Positions 1 through 8,891 of a DNA stretch of 28,519 bases are shown piece after piece. The stretch spans positions 1-28,519 of the forward strand of contig CAQIDI010000013.1 in NCBI GenBank assembly GCA_948806215.1. Direction: 5' to 3'. Numbering within the stretch: the first letter of the stretch is position 1; each line of letters begins with the position of its first letter. This stretch comes from an uncultured Eubacteriales bacterium. Lineage in GTDB: Bacteria; Bacillota; Clostridia; Christensenellales; UBA1242. The translations under genes were made by a program, and so were the position numbers. The notes beneath the pieces were generated by a model, which had not been told where the DNA came from, did no database searches, and saw only the letters and a list, made by a program, of their open reading frames with translations.

Positions 1-61
1 GGAGATTATGAAATTTAAAAAAGTGCCTTTAATGGGCACTTTTTTAAATTTCATAATCTCC
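1..61 (-). terminator. Long perfect inverted repeat, terminator of the virD4-like gene
   Basis: Positions 1-27 and 35-61 are perfect reverse complements around a 7-nt loop. On the minus strand the core is a GTGCC/GGCAC hairpin with A-rich and U-rich flanks, a normal intrinsic terminator placed just after the virD4-like stop codon. The repeat extends about 16 bp beyond that core into the last codons of the gene, which is unusual. Because it starts at the first base of the window, a fold-back artefact at a contig end cannot be excluded. Confidence 0.75.
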
Positions 62-2119
62 AAAATTTGAGTCAAATTTAACTCCGCCAGAAGTTGAATT
101 TCCGCCAGTTGGTCTTGTTGCTCCAGCTTGATTTAGAACAATTTGATTACGCTTTTTAATATCGTAATAAATACCTTGTTCATCTAATATTTTTGGAACA
201 ATAAATTCTTCTGGGGCTTTATCCATTTGGTAGAATTTTCTAGCTTCAGGTTTATAGCTAGGAGTAAATCTAGCACGTAATGGTTGTTGCTTTAAAATTG
301 ATACAATTAATTCATCTTTTAGTGATCCAAGTTCGGCAGGATAAATAAGCGGACGACTATCAATATTTAAACTGGTTGTAGTTGTGCTTTGTTCATCTTT
401 TTTGCCTTTTGAAGTTGTTGTGTTTTCAGTTTCAATTGTAACTGTACCACATCTATCACTAAATTCTTTTTGCGTTTGAGCATCGTTCGAAGCAATATAA
501 ATATGAATATTACAGTTATCTTTAACTGTGCTGGCAACTGTATCTTTATATTTAATAGCAAGTTGTGTGTAAGATTGTAAAATTAAAATAAAGAATATTC
601 TACGGCTTCTTGCAACAGTTATAATAGATTCAAAGTTTTGAATTGCTGGCATATTTGCAAATTCATCTAGAATAAAGTAAACATTGCGTTTTAATTTTCC
701 ACCATTTTTATTTGCAGAATCAACCAATACTTTATATAACTGGCTAATAAACATACTTGCAATTGGGTGACGAGTTATTTTTTCATCAGGAATTTTAATA
801 AATAATGCTGTTGGTTGATTAGTAAAAGTATCTAATTGCATTTCGTTAATATGAGTTGCATAGCAAACACCAAGGTCGGAAAATAATCCCATACGATCCG
901 AAACAATACCCATATAAGATTTTTGTGTTGTTTCGGCATTGGTTATAACTTGGTTGGCAAGTTGTGTTGCTTGGCTAAGTGGGTTACGACCAGCAAAATA
1001 ATCTGTTAAAGTTTTTGTTGGGTTAAATGGGTCGTTATCCTTTAAGTTGGCAATTTTTGATAGATTATAAAAGTTAAATTTATCACGAGTCATGCCAAGG
1101 CGTTCATCTTCGCTATCTTCAAGCATTGCTATCATAATAGCTAAAATAAAATCTTTTGCACCACGCTCCCAAATTGGGTCGGATGTGCTTTCTATTGGAC
1201 AAAGAACGGTTGCTATATCTTTTAAATCTTCAATAGCTTCGGTTTTTAATTGTTGTTTTATGCCTGCAATTTGGCTTTTTACCATATTTATATCGGCAAA
1301 TGCTACGCCATCAAATTCGTACCATTCGTTATAATATGCGCTTGCAGCAAGTTTTAGGTTAGGGTAGTTACGTGGGTCATCTCCGTGATGAACCATAATT
1401 TCTTTTTCTAAGTTGTTTGCGCGTTTATTTAAGTCGTAAGGACGAGTCATTGGGTTCCAACAAGTGCTTTTAAATGGTTCTTTTAAGTCAAGAACAACAA
1501 TGTTATAGCCTTGTTTTCTTAGTTTTTGGCTATGATTATCGTATAATTCGCCTTTTGGGTCGGTTATAACCATACAAGGTTTTGCGTGTGATTCACCAAA
1601 AATTTGAATTGTTGGGTCAACGAACTGGGTTGTTTTACCAGAACCGGTTGTACCAATAACTAAGGTGTGAATGCTGTCATACATATTAACAATCATTCTT
1701 CCGCCAATAACTTCGGCTCTAATAGGAATACCAATGTTATCAGACTTACTTAAATCAGAATAGTAATGAAATTTGTAGGCAGGATTGGTTTTTAATTCTT
1801 CTGCAGTAATCCATTTACTATCATAGAATTTTTTAATTCCGCCTTTGTTTTTTATTTTTGCACCATTTGATTCTTTTTTATCCTTTGTTAGGTTGGTTAA
1901 GAACCATAATGCAAGTAACAAAACTCCTATTAATAAAATTGTTATAAAAGATCCATCAGTAAAAATTTCTGGGTCGTATTTAACTTCTTTATATTTAATA
2001 ACACTAGCAACACAAAATGCTGCAAAAATTGTGCCTATTAAAAATGCAATACCTATTAGCATTTTTTTTGCTAATTTTTCTGCCCAAGAAGTTTTCTTTT
2101 CATCATCTTTATCCGCCAT
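44..2119 (-). CDS. VirD4/TraG-family type IV coupling ATPase
   Basis: Predicted inner-membrane coupling protein that feeds substrates (DNA or protein) to a type IV secretion channel using ATP. The 691 residues show two N-terminal membrane helices (about 20-41 and 57-76), then a P-loop GTTGSGKT at 156-163, the family motif DPKGEL at 187-192, and a Walker B FILDEFANMP at 482-491 followed by a conserved Gln in ILQSYTQ. This order is characteristic of VirD4/TraG/TcpA-type proteins. The C-terminus (about 660-691) is a Gly/Ser/Asn-rich tail. A GGAG ribosome site lies 8 nt before the ATG. It is transcribed divergently from the pilin-like gene and ends in its own hairpin. The family is clear; the substrate cannot be told from sequence, and no relaxase is present in the window. 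Confidence 0.92.
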   Translation of the reverse strand: MADKDDEKKTSWAEKLAKKMLIGIAFLIGTIFAAFCVASVIKYKEVKYDPEIFTDGSFITILLIGVLLLALWFLTNLTKDKKESNGAKIKNKGGIKKFYDSKWITAEELKTNPAYKFHYYSDLSKSDNIGIPIRAEVIGGRMIVNMYDSIHTLVIGTTGSGKTTQFVDPTIQIFGESHAKPCMVITDPKGELYDNHSQKLRKQGYNIVVLDLKEPFKSTCWNPMTRPYDLNKRANNLEKEIMVHHGDDPRNYPNLKLAASAYYNEWYEFDGVAFADINMVKSQIAGIKQQLKTEAIEDLKDIATVLCPIESTSDPIWERGAKDFILAIMIAMLEDSEDERLGMTRDKFNFYNLSKIANLKDNDPFNPTKTLTDYFAGRNPLSQATQLANQVITNAETTQKSYMGIVSDRMGLFSDLGVCYATHINEMQLDTFTNQPTALFIKIPDEKITRHPIASMFISQLYKVLVDSANKNGGKLKRNVYFILDEFANMPAIQNFESIITVARSRRIFFILILQSYTQLAIKYKDTVASTVKDNCNIHIYIASNDAQTQKEFSDRCGTVTIETENTTTSKGKKDEQSTTTTSLNIDSRPLIYPAELGSLKDELIVSILKQQPLRARFTPSYKPEARKFYQMDKAPEEFIVPKILDEQGIYYDIKKRNQIVLNQAGATRPTGGNSTSGGVKFDSNFGDYEI

Positions 2120-2160
2120 TTTAAATTCTCCATTTTTTAATAATGTTAATGCCTAATAGT

Positions 2161-2189
2161 AGTATATATTAATAACCATTTTTTTACAA
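2161..2189 (-). promoter_or_regulatory. Promoter of the virD4-like gene
   Basis: On the minus strand a -35 TTGTAA (2184-2189) is separated by 17 bp from a -10 TATACT (2161-2166), about 40 bp before the start codon. It is a good sigma-A match at the expected place. Confidence 0.65.
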
Positions 2190-2334
2190 ATATTTTACAT
2201 AATTATTAAATTTTATCTTCTTATTAAATTATTGTTAATAGCAAATATTTTTAAAAAATGTGTTAAAACTAAGTGTAATTCCTTTAAATTATGGGCAAAA
2301 TATAAAAATTGTTTATAAATTTTGGTTTTATTGC

Positions 2335-2363
2335 TTGAAAGTGCCTAAATTTTATGATAATAT
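2335..2363 (+). promoter_or_regulatory. Promoter of the pilin-like gene
   Basis: TTGAAA (2335-2340) is followed after 17 bp by TAATAT (2358-2363). A start near 2370 gives a roughly 38-nt leader with GGAGGA at 2395-2400. The -10 is only fair, and overlapping alternatives such as TATGAT at 2353 exist. Confidence 0.45.
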
Positions 2364-2408
2364 CTTACTAGAAAAAATATTTTACGAGTTTATTGGAGGA
2401 AAAATATA

Positions 2409-2804
2409 ATGCAAATGTTTTTATTAAATATAGCTCAATCAATAATGGGTTTTATGTCTAAGGTTAATATGCTTACTGGAGATACTGATAGCCCTACTGG
2501 AGATCCTACTGTAGATGATGTTTACACAAAGGTTTTTAAACCAGTTGTTGATATTTTAGATAGTATGTTATTACCTATTTTAATTCTACTTGGAACTGCT
2601 GGTTCTATTTATGCAATTGTTTTAGGTGTTAACTATAGTAAAGCAGAAAGTGCAGATAAGCGTGAAGAAGCTAAAAAACGTATGATTAATGCAATTATTG
2701 GTATTGTTGTTACATTACTATTATTAATCCTATTAAAATTATTCACAGCAAATGCACAAACAATTGTAGATTGGATTAAAAGTTTTGATAAACCTCAAGC
2801 GTAA
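2409..2804 (+). CDS. Small two-helix VirB2/TrbC-like (T4SS pilin-type) protein
   Basis: 131 residues. A polar N-terminal region is followed by two hydrophobic helices (about 53-74 and 93-112) joined by a charged loop rich in Lys, Glu and Arg (75-92), and a short polar tail. This layout matches VirB2/TrbC pilins and the pilin-like small membrane proteins of Gram-positive type IV systems, where the charged loop faces the cytoplasm. No cleavable signal peptide with a clear AxA site is seen. It sits between the coupling ATPase and the VirB6-like gene, which supports the assignment. GGAGGA lies 8 nt before the ATG. The gene has its own promoter and terminator, so it may be made at a level independent of the rest, as expected for a major subunit. 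It could instead be a small channel subunit. Confidence 0.6.
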   Translation: MQMFLLNIAQSIMGFMSKVNMLTGDTDSPTGDPTVDDVYTKVFKPVVDILDSMLLPILILLGTAGSIYAIVLGVNYSKAESADKREEAKKRMINAIIGIVVTLLLLILLKLFTANAQTIVDWIKSFDKPQA

Positions 2805-2810
2805 TTAATA

Positions 2811-2837
2811 AAAAACACGGATTTTCCGTGTTTTTTT
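2811..2837 (+). terminator. Intrinsic terminator after the pilin-like gene
   Basis: AAAAACACGGA, loop TTT, then TCCGTGTTTTT with a T-run. It is an 11-bp stem just after the stop codon. Confidence 0.9.
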
Positions 2838-3061
2838 GTGTTTTTTATTTTTAATTAATTTCGAAAAAATTTAAATTTTTGATGCAAATCTAATAAAGCA
2901 TAAAAATTAAAATTATTAGATTAAATATTAATTTTCTATGTTGATTTTTTCATTAGTAAAAAAATGAAAGGCTAGTTAAAAAGTTTTTTAATTAAAATTA
3001 ATGATTTTTGGTTATTATAATAATATATATTAAATAAAATACATAAATTTAAAAGTTTTTA
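2838..3061. other. AT-rich intergenic stretch without a gene
   Basis: Very AT-rich, with no open frame of useful length on either strand. It separates the pilin-like terminator from the promoter of the VirB6-like gene. No RNA gene or clear repeat is seen. Confidence 0.6.
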
Positions 3062-3090
3062 TTGATTTTTGGCATATTATGTTGTAAAAT
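3062..3090 (+). promoter_or_regulatory. Promoter of the VirB6-like gene
   Basis: TTGATT (3062-3067), a 17-bp spacer, then TAAAAT (3085-3090). The predicted start near 3097 leaves a leader of about 77 nt. Confidence 0.6.
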
Positions 3091-3096
3091 TAGACT

Positions 3097-3173
3097 AATA
3101 AGAAAAAGTGTTGATTTTCTGGTGGGAATTTTAACAGGTTTCTCAACTAAAAATCGCAGAAGGAGAGTTGATT
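3097..3173 (+). promoter_or_regulatory. Leader with two alternative short pairings near the ribosome site
   Basis: TCAACT at 3143-3148 can pair with AGTTGA at 3166-3171, enclosing the AGGAG ribosome site (3161-3165) in the loop. The overlapping TCAAC (3143-3147) can instead pair with GTTGA at 3110-3114, which would free the site. The stems are only 5-6 bp, so a regulatory switch is a hypothesis. Confidence 0.3.
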
Positions 3174-5750
3174 ATGCATATCGCATCAATGTCGCTTGGA
3201 ATATTTGATTTCTTAATAGAATGGATTGCGAATCTAGTTGGAACAGTTATTGGCTGGTTCTTTGATATTGTAATGCAAATTGTTAATAGATTAGTATTTT
3301 CAATTGCTAAGCAAATTTTATTTATAGTTGATGCTATTCAAGCATTGTTTCGTAGACTTGCGGGGCTTGATAGGTATTGGATGGTAGAAGGCGGTCAAAC
3401 TGTTGAGAAGGAAGGAGATATTTTAATTTCCTTAATGCGTAACGAAACAGTTTTGGAAGTTTTCATAACATTAACTTTGGTTGCTGTTGCAATGGTGATT
3501 ATAGCTACAATAATTAAAGTTGTTCAATCAGAATTCACAACTGAAGGCTCTAAAAACTCTAAAGGCGGAATTATTGGACAGGCTATAAAAAGTTTTATTA
3601 TGTTTATGCTGGTTCCAGTTTTATGTTTTGGTGGAGTGCTAGTATCTAATGCACTATTAAAAGCCTTGGATGGTGCCACCAGTAAAGGTGGAAGCGATAG
3701 TATGGCTAGTCATATATTTGTTTCTGCATCCTCTTCTGCTAACAGAGCTAGAAACGGAGATATTTCTCCGACTGGTGATTTAGCAAAATTCTTAAGTGGA
3801 ACTGTAGATACTAACGGAAAACATACAAATGGTAATGGATATAAAAGTAGTGCACAATTTGCTAATGCTATTGATGATGCTTTTAGGAACAAACGTTATT
3901 TTGGTCAAAATCAACCATCTTCTGGAAGTGGAGTAGTTCAAACCATTATTAACTCGATTTTTAGCGTTGCTGTTGGCGGAATAGGCGGAGCAGTAATGGA
4001 AGCTGGAACTGGAAGTGTTTATGGTGTTACAACTTATGAAAATATTTATATGGTTGGAACATATTATGATATTGGACAAATGAATATGATTATTCTAATT
4101 GGTGGCTCAATTATGGCTTGTTATGTAATGCTTGTAACATCTTTTGGATTAGTTATGAGACTATTTAAGGCCGCAATTCTATTTATGATTTCCCCTCCAG
4201 TTATAGCTATTGCTCCACTTGATAAAGGAAATGCTTTCCAATCTTGGAGAAAACAATTTGTTTCTGAAGTTTTAGCTGGCTATGGTGCAATTATTGGATT
4301 AAATTTATTCTTTATCATATTGCCAATATTAAACAATATTAATTTATTCCCAGATTTTAGTACAGGTTCACTTGGTGCAATTCCGGGTGTTGAAGGAAAT
4401 ACAACTGTTGGTGGATTTGGTGGAAATATTTATAACGATTTAGCTCACTTATTATTTACTATTGTTGGGCTTTATATGATGAAAGACTTAATTAAAATGA
4501 TTGGTGATATTGCTGGTGGCTCAGATGCTATGGGAGCTGGTGAAGGAATGGCTAAAAAAGCCGTTGGTACTGCTGCTAAAGTTGGTGTTGCTGCTGCTGG
4601 TATTGCCACAGGTGGTGCTGCATTGTTAGCTTCAAAAGGAGCTGCAATTGGTGCTGCTAAGTTTGGTGGTATGGCAAATAAAATGACTAAAAAAGGTGGC
4701 TCGTTATCAGGTATCTTCAAAGATGGAAAATTAAAAGAAGGCATGGTTGGTGAAGATGGAAAATTAACTCAAGCCGCTCTTGATACTGGTGCTACTGATG
4801 CTGATTTTGCTCAATATAATGAATACAGAGAAAAAGAAGCTAAACGAGCTGCAGTTCGTGATAGTGGAGTTAAATTTGCTAAAAATAATTTAGCTAGTAC
4901 TCTTGGTAGAGCAGCTAAAGTTATTAATTCTAAAACAGGTTTAAAACTAAACGAAGGTATGACCGCTAAAGAACGTAAGGATAACGCAGAAAAAATTGCA
5001 GAAGCAGATGCTAATGCTATAATGGATGGTGATGCATCAGTTGGACAATTAATAAAAGGAACCGCATTTGGTAAACATGTTTTAAGATCTGGTGCTAAAG
5101 ATAAAGTTACTGAACAGCGTGATGCTCTTAAGGCAGGTACAGACCGTGGCGATAGTGATGCTGTTAAGAAAGCCAAAGAAGATTCTTATAATGCCATGAA
5201 GGAATTAAAAACTAATAGTAGCGATCCTACAAAATTAATTTCTGAAATTGCAAAACATGTGAACAATGAGCATGAAGGTGAAATTAGTCAACAAATTTGG
5301 CGTGGTATGGATGATACATTAAAACGATTATTAGATGCTATGAATAGGCAAAAGTCAGCTAATGGAAATGTAAGTATAGCTCAAGCTAAATTAGATGTTG
5401 CAAGAGCTAGTGGTGATAGTAATGCAATAGGCGTTGCTGAAGCTGAATTAAAAGCAGCAAAAACGAATAGAAGTTCGATTAATAGTGAAGTTACACAATT
5501 AAGAAGTTCATTTGAAAGTCAAAGGCAAGCAGCTGAAATTAAACTTAAAGATGTTAATGTTCAAAGTAAGATTGAGGCTGAAGTTAGAGCTAAGTTTGCA
5601 AATTCTGCTCCACAAAGTGCAGATGCTGTTAAGAAAGCTGTTGAACAAGCTGTTAAAAATAATGGTGTAGATAAAAATGATATTAATGCTATGACTGACA
5701 AAATTTTGAAGAAGTTTATGGAAGAAATTAGCAAAGTTGCTCCTAAGTAA
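3174..5750 (+). CDS. VirB6/TrbL-like polytopic T4SS membrane protein with long soluble tail
   Basis: 858 residues from the ATG at 3174. I prefer this to the in-frame TTG at 3168 because AGGAG at 3161-3165 is 8 nt from the ATG but only 2 nt from the TTG. The first half is strongly hydrophobic, with helices near 11-58, 92-115, 138-162, 255-272, 303-350, 367-386 and 422-440. The PPVIAIAPLDKGNAFQSWRK segment (341-360) resembles the conserved core of VirB6/TrbL-type channel proteins of Gram-positive systems. After a Gly/Ala-rich stretch (about 450-500) comes a roughly 350-residue Lys/Ala/Glu-rich helical tail with likely coiled coil at about 690-800. Predicted role: inner-membrane channel scaffold, with the tail probably cytoplasmic. 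It is transcribed alone, with its own promoter and terminator. Confidence 0.75.
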   Translation: MHIASMSLGIFDFLIEWIANLVGTVIGWFFDIVMQIVNRLVFSIAKQILFIVDAIQALFRRLAGLDRYWMVEGGQTVEKEGDILISLMRNETVLEVFITLTLVAVAMVIIATIIKVVQSEFTTEGSKNSKGGIIGQAIKSFIMFMLVPVLCFGGVLVSNALLKALDGATSKGGSDSMASHIFVSASSSANRARNGDISPTGDLAKFLSGTVDTNGKHTNGNGYKSSAQFANAIDDAFRNKRYFGQNQPSSGSGVVQTIINSIFSVAVGGIGGAVMEAGTGSVYGVTTYENIYMVGTYYDIGQMNMIILIGGSIMACYVMLVTSFGLVMRLFKAAILFMISPPVIAIAPLDKGNAFQSWRKQFVSEVLAGYGAIIGLNLFFIILPILNNINLFPDFSTGSLGAIPGVEGNTTVGGFGGNIYNDLAHLLFTIVGLYMMKDLIKMIGDIAGGSDAMGAGEGMAKKAVGTAAKVGVAAAGIATGGAALLASKGAAIGAAKFGGMANKMTKKGGSLSGIFKDGKLKEGMVGEDGKLTQAALDTGATDADFAQYNEYREKEAKRAAVRDSGVKFAKNNLASTLGRAAKVINSKTGLKLNEGMTAKERKDNAEKIAEADANAIMDGDASVGQLIKGTAFGKHVLRSGAKDKVTEQRDALKAGTDRGDSDAVKKAKEDSYNAMKELKTNSSDPTKLISEIAKHVNNEHEGEISQQIWRGMDDTLKRLLDAMNRQKSANGNVSIAQAKLDVARASGDSNAIGVAEAELKAAKTNRSSINSEVTQLRSSFESQRQAAEIKLKDVNVQSKIEAEVRAKFANSAPQSADAVKKAVEQAVKNNGVDKNDINAMTDKILKKFMEEISKVAPK

Positions 5751-5754
5751 CAAT

Positions 5755-5786
5755 AAAAAAGTTTGGGAATTACCCAAACTTTTTTT
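5755..5786 (+). terminator. Intrinsic terminator after the VirB6-like gene
   Basis: AAAAAAGTTTGGG, loop AATTA, CCCAAAC and a T-run of seven. Confidence 0.92.
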
Positions 5787-5937
5787 GTTGTTTAATTATT
5801 TGATTAATATTATAAAATCTAATTTGATAAATAAAAAATATTTTTTAATACGGATAAAAGTAAAATAAATAATTAAAAAGTGTTAATTGTTTTCTTGTTT
5901 TTAATTCTTTCAAAATAAATAATTTATTTTTAATTAA

Positions 5938-5966
5938 TTGATACTTTTATTAATATAATATATACT
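5938..5966 (+). promoter_or_regulatory. Promoter of the virB4-like gene
   Basis: TTGATA (5938-5943), a 17-bp spacer, then TATACT (5961-5966). It is close to consensus. The leader is about 27 nt and carries AAGGGG 7 nt before the ATG. Confidence 0.75.
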
Positions 5967-5999
5967 AATATTAATATTTAAAATTTAAGGGGTAATAAA

Positions 6000-8660
6000 A
6001 TGAAATTTATACCTAGAAAAACGAAAGTTAAAACCGAAGTATATCGTAATGTATCCATTTTTGATGTGTTCTTTGCGATTATTGGAATAATTGTTACAAT
6101 TGTAATTTTTGCAAGTAACTTACCATTTAAGTGGTATATTGGTCTTAGTATATTCTCTTTTTGGTGTATGATGTTTATGCCTATTTCCGATGGCGTTAAA
6201 CTTTATTATAGTGTTGTTTTAATGTTTAAGTTTTTAGCTTATAAGAAAAACTACTATAAAAATCCTAAGAATAAAAAAGATGATATTAAGCGTGTTGTTC
6301 CATTTGTGGGGTTATCTACCGATCGTTTTATTAGTTTTGGTGAATATTATGGAATGGTTATCGAAGTTCATCCAACCGAATTTTTCTTATTTAACGAAGA
6401 AAAACAAGAAATGGCACTTAGCACCTTTGGTTCTGCTGTGTTTGAGCGTTTAACTCAGCATCAAACTTGTAGTATTATTAAAACTCGTAAACCATTAGTT
6501 CTAGATCAATTTGTTAATTTCGAAGATCAAAAGTATAACACAATGCTTGATATGCAGGATAGAGGGCTTTACGATGGCGACGAGTTAGAAGCAAGAGCAC
6601 CAGTTTTTGAAGAGCGTTTGCGTGCAATAAATCTTTTAAACAATCAAGATCGTCAAATAATGAACCATTTCTATATTGTTGTTTACGATAAAGATAGAGA
6701 GGAATTAGAGGCAACCATAAATGGTATGGTTTCATCATTAATGAGTTCTCAAACCCCTATATATAGCGATATTTTAACAAATAACGAATTGCTAGTATTT
6801 TTAAAAAGCACATTTTCATCTGAGTTTGACGAGCACGAATTAGACATTTTAAATGCAGAAGATCGCATTAAATGGGCGTGCCCAGAAAACATTAAGTTTA
6901 AGTTAAACACAACAGTTATTGATGGCGAACCAATGAGAACAATGACTGTTACCGATTATCCATTAGAGGTTCCAAATGCGTGGATGTATCCAATGTTTAT
7001 GCTAGATAATGCTAGAGTCGTTATTAACATTACCCCAGTTGATAAGTATAAAGCAGAAAAACAACTTGATAAATCCTTAATGGAAATGGAAGTTAGAATG
7101 AGCAAACTTGCTCGTGCTAGTACTGAAATCGAAAATAAAACCCATTACGAAAGTTTGCGTAACCTATTGCAATCATTAAAAAATAACGGTGAAAATATTT
7201 TTGATACAAACATTCATATTACCGTTGCAGAAACTAACAAAAAAGAAGTTAGAACACTTCTTCGTCAAAATGGCTTTAAGTTTGCTGAAAACTTTGGTCG
7301 CCAAGTAGATGCTTTTGTAAGTGCGAATATTTCAAAAGTTGATGCCCTAAAAGAATATGCTAGAGGAATTCACACATCTTCACTTGCAGCAATGTTCCCA
7401 TTTATTTCTAGCCAATTAATGGATGAAAATGGATTTTATTTAGGATATAATCAATATCCTGTGTTTGTTAACTTTTTCCAAAGAAATAACGAACGCGTTA
7501 ATAGCAATATGGTTATTATTGGTAAATCTGGTGGTGGTAAATCGTTTGCAACAAAAACATTGCTTACAAACTTTGCTGCCGATAATACTCGTGTATTTAT
7601 TCTTGACCCAGAAAACGAATATGAAATTTTGTGTCATAACTTAAACGGAAAGATGATTGACGTAGGTTCTAGTGATAGTGGTATATTTAACCCATTCCAC
7701 ATTTATGCTTCGCTAGAAGCTGAAGAAGGTCAGAAAGATGATTCGTTTAATGGACACTTGCAATTCTTGGAACAATTCTTTGGCGTTATTTTGCAAGGTA
7801 TTAATACTGATGCTTTTGAAACATTGAACTCTATGATTGTTGATTTGTATGCAAGAAAAAACATTACTCCAAACACAAATATTTCTGAACTTGCACCAGA
7901 AGATTTCCCAATCTTTGATGACTTATTAAACCTTGTTAACGATCGATTAGGTAAAGAAACCGAACCTTATGTTGTAAGGAACCTGCAAACAGTTAAAACA
8001 TATATCGAAAAATTTGCAACAGGTGGTAGAAACTCCAACCTTTGGAATGGTCCAACTTCGGTTGCTACAAACGAAAACTTTATTTGCTTTAACTTCCGTG
8101 GACTTATTGCAAACGGTAACGAATTAATTACTAATGCACAAATGTTATTGGTATTTAAATATCTTAACCAAGAAATTATTAGAAACCGTGACTTTAACTT
8201 AAAATATTTTAATGATAAAAGTTTAAAAGAAGAAGAACACCGCAGGGTTGTGCTTTGCGTTGACGAAGCGCACGTGTTCATTAACAAAAAATATCCAGTT
8301 GCGCTTGACTTTATGGTACAGATGGCAAAACGTATTAGAAAATATTATGGTATGCAAATAATTATTACACAAAATATTAAAGACTTCGTTGGTACACCTG
8401 AAATTGCTCAACAATCTACAGCGGTTATTAACGCCAGCCAATATTCAATGATATTTGCTTTAGCTCCTGCTGATATGAGCGACTTGATTGAACTTTATAG
8501 AAATGCGGGTGGTATTAACGATGAGGAAAAAGATTCTATTGTTACAGCTAAGCGTGGTCAGGCATTCTTAATAACCAGTGCTATGAGTAGAACTAGTGTT
8601 CAAATCGAAGCTTTACCAACAGTTAGAGAAATATTTGAACGAAAAGCTAATAATGGTTAA
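6000..8660 (+). CDS. VirB4/TraE-type T4SS ATPase with N-terminal PrgI/VirB3-like membrane domain
   Basis: 886 residues. Residues 1-90 look like a PrgI/VirB3-type domain: FIPRKTKVKTEVYRNVSIFD leads into two adjacent membrane helices (about 21-40 and 44-61), then a basic segment with KNYYKNP. The rest is a VirB4 ATPase: the TraC/VirB4 N-domain (about 100-450), P-loop GKSGGGKS at 508-515, DPENEY at 536-541, Walker B VVLCVDEAHVFI at 750-761 and the downstream TQNIKDF at 790-796. VirB4 proteins power assembly of the secretion channel and pilus at the membrane. In most Gram-positive systems PrgI and VirB4 are separate neighbouring genes; fusions of the VirB3 and VirB4 equivalents are known in some systems. 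It is a single-gene unit with a strong promoter and its own terminator. The ATPase call is firm; the N-terminal domain rests on layout and a short motif. Confidence 0.92.
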   Translation: MKFIPRKTKVKTEVYRNVSIFDVFFAIIGIIVTIVIFASNLPFKWYIGLSIFSFWCMMFMPISDGVKLYYSVVLMFKFLAYKKNYYKNPKNKKDDIKRVVPFVGLSTDRFISFGEYYGMVIEVHPTEFFLFNEEKQEMALSTFGSAVFERLTQHQTCSIIKTRKPLVLDQFVNFEDQKYNTMLDMQDRGLYDGDELEARAPVFEERLRAINLLNNQDRQIMNHFYIVVYDKDREELEATINGMVSSLMSSQTPIYSDILTNNELLVFLKSTFSSEFDEHELDILNAEDRIKWACPENIKFKLNTTVIDGEPMRTMTVTDYPLEVPNAWMYPMFMLDNARVVINITPVDKYKAEKQLDKSLMEMEVRMSKLARASTEIENKTHYESLRNLLQSLKNNGENIFDTNIHITVAETNKKEVRTLLRQNGFKFAENFGRQVDAFVSANISKVDALKEYARGIHTSSLAAMFPFISSQLMDENGFYLGYNQYPVFVNFFQRNNERVNSNMVIIGKSGGGKSFATKTLLTNFAADNTRVFILDPENEYEILCHNLNGKMIDVGSSDSGIFNPFHIYASLEAEEGQKDDSFNGHLQFLEQFFGVILQGINTDAFETLNSMIVDLYARKNITPNTNISELAPEDFPIFDDLLNLVNDRLGKETEPYVVRNLQTVKTYIEKFATGGRNSNLWNGPTSVATNENFICFNFRGLIANGNELITNAQMLLVFKYLNQEIIRNRDFNLKYFNDKSLKEEEHRRVVLCVDEAHVFINKKYPVALDFMVQMAKRIRKYYGMQIIITQNIKDFVGTPEIAQQSTAVINASQYSMIFALAPADMSDLIELYRNAGGINDEEKDSIVTAKRGQAFLITSAMSRTSVQIEALPTVREIFERKANNG

Positions 8661-8667
8661 AAGTTAT

Positions 8668-8702
8668 AAAAAACATATGCAAAACTTGGCATATGTTTTT
8701 TT
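8668..8702 (+). terminator. Terminator after virB4-like gene; copy 1 of a CATATGC hairpin
   Basis: AAAAAACATATGC, an 8-nt loop, then GCATATGTTTTTT. The 28 bases at 8668-8695 match those at 13373-13400 at 25 positions. Confidence 0.9.
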
Positions 8703-8789
8703 GCTAATTTAAAAATAAAAAGTCACGATTTTAAGCCGAAAAATTGTTTTAAAATTAATAAAAATAGGTAAAATTTTTAATTTTTAATA

Positions 8790-8818
8790 TTGTAAATAAT
8801 TAAACATTGTGGTAAAAT
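8790..8818 (+). promoter_or_regulatory. Promoter of the 1367-residue protein gene
   Basis: TTGTAA (8790-8795), a 17-bp spacer and TAAAAT (8813-8818). Transcription would start near 8825, just before the structured leader. Confidence 0.6.
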
Positions 8819-8832
8819 ATTATTAATTATAT

Positions 8833-8874
8833 TAATAATGCCACCGAGGTTGTCGGTAGAAACACGCATTATTA
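8833..8874 (+). promoter_or_regulatory. Structured 5' leader, two-tier hairpin
   Basis: TAATAATGC (8833-8841) pairs perfectly with GCATTATTA (8866-8874). Inside it, ACCGA (8843-8847) pairs with TCGGT (8853-8857) around a 5-nt loop. The stem ends a few bases before the AGGAG ribosome site and no T-run follows, so it is a leader structure rather than a terminator. Confidence 0.55.
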
Positions 8875-8891
8875 GCAAAAGGAGAAAGTGA

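Noticed and set aside
3168..3173. TTG start for the VirB6-like gene
   Set aside because: Only 2 nt from AGGAG; the ATG at 3174 has proper spacing.
4472..5176. Minus-strand open frames of 90 and 121 residues opposite the VirB6-like gene
   Set aside because: They arise from the Ala/Lys-rich codon pattern of the real gene and have no promoter or ribosome site.
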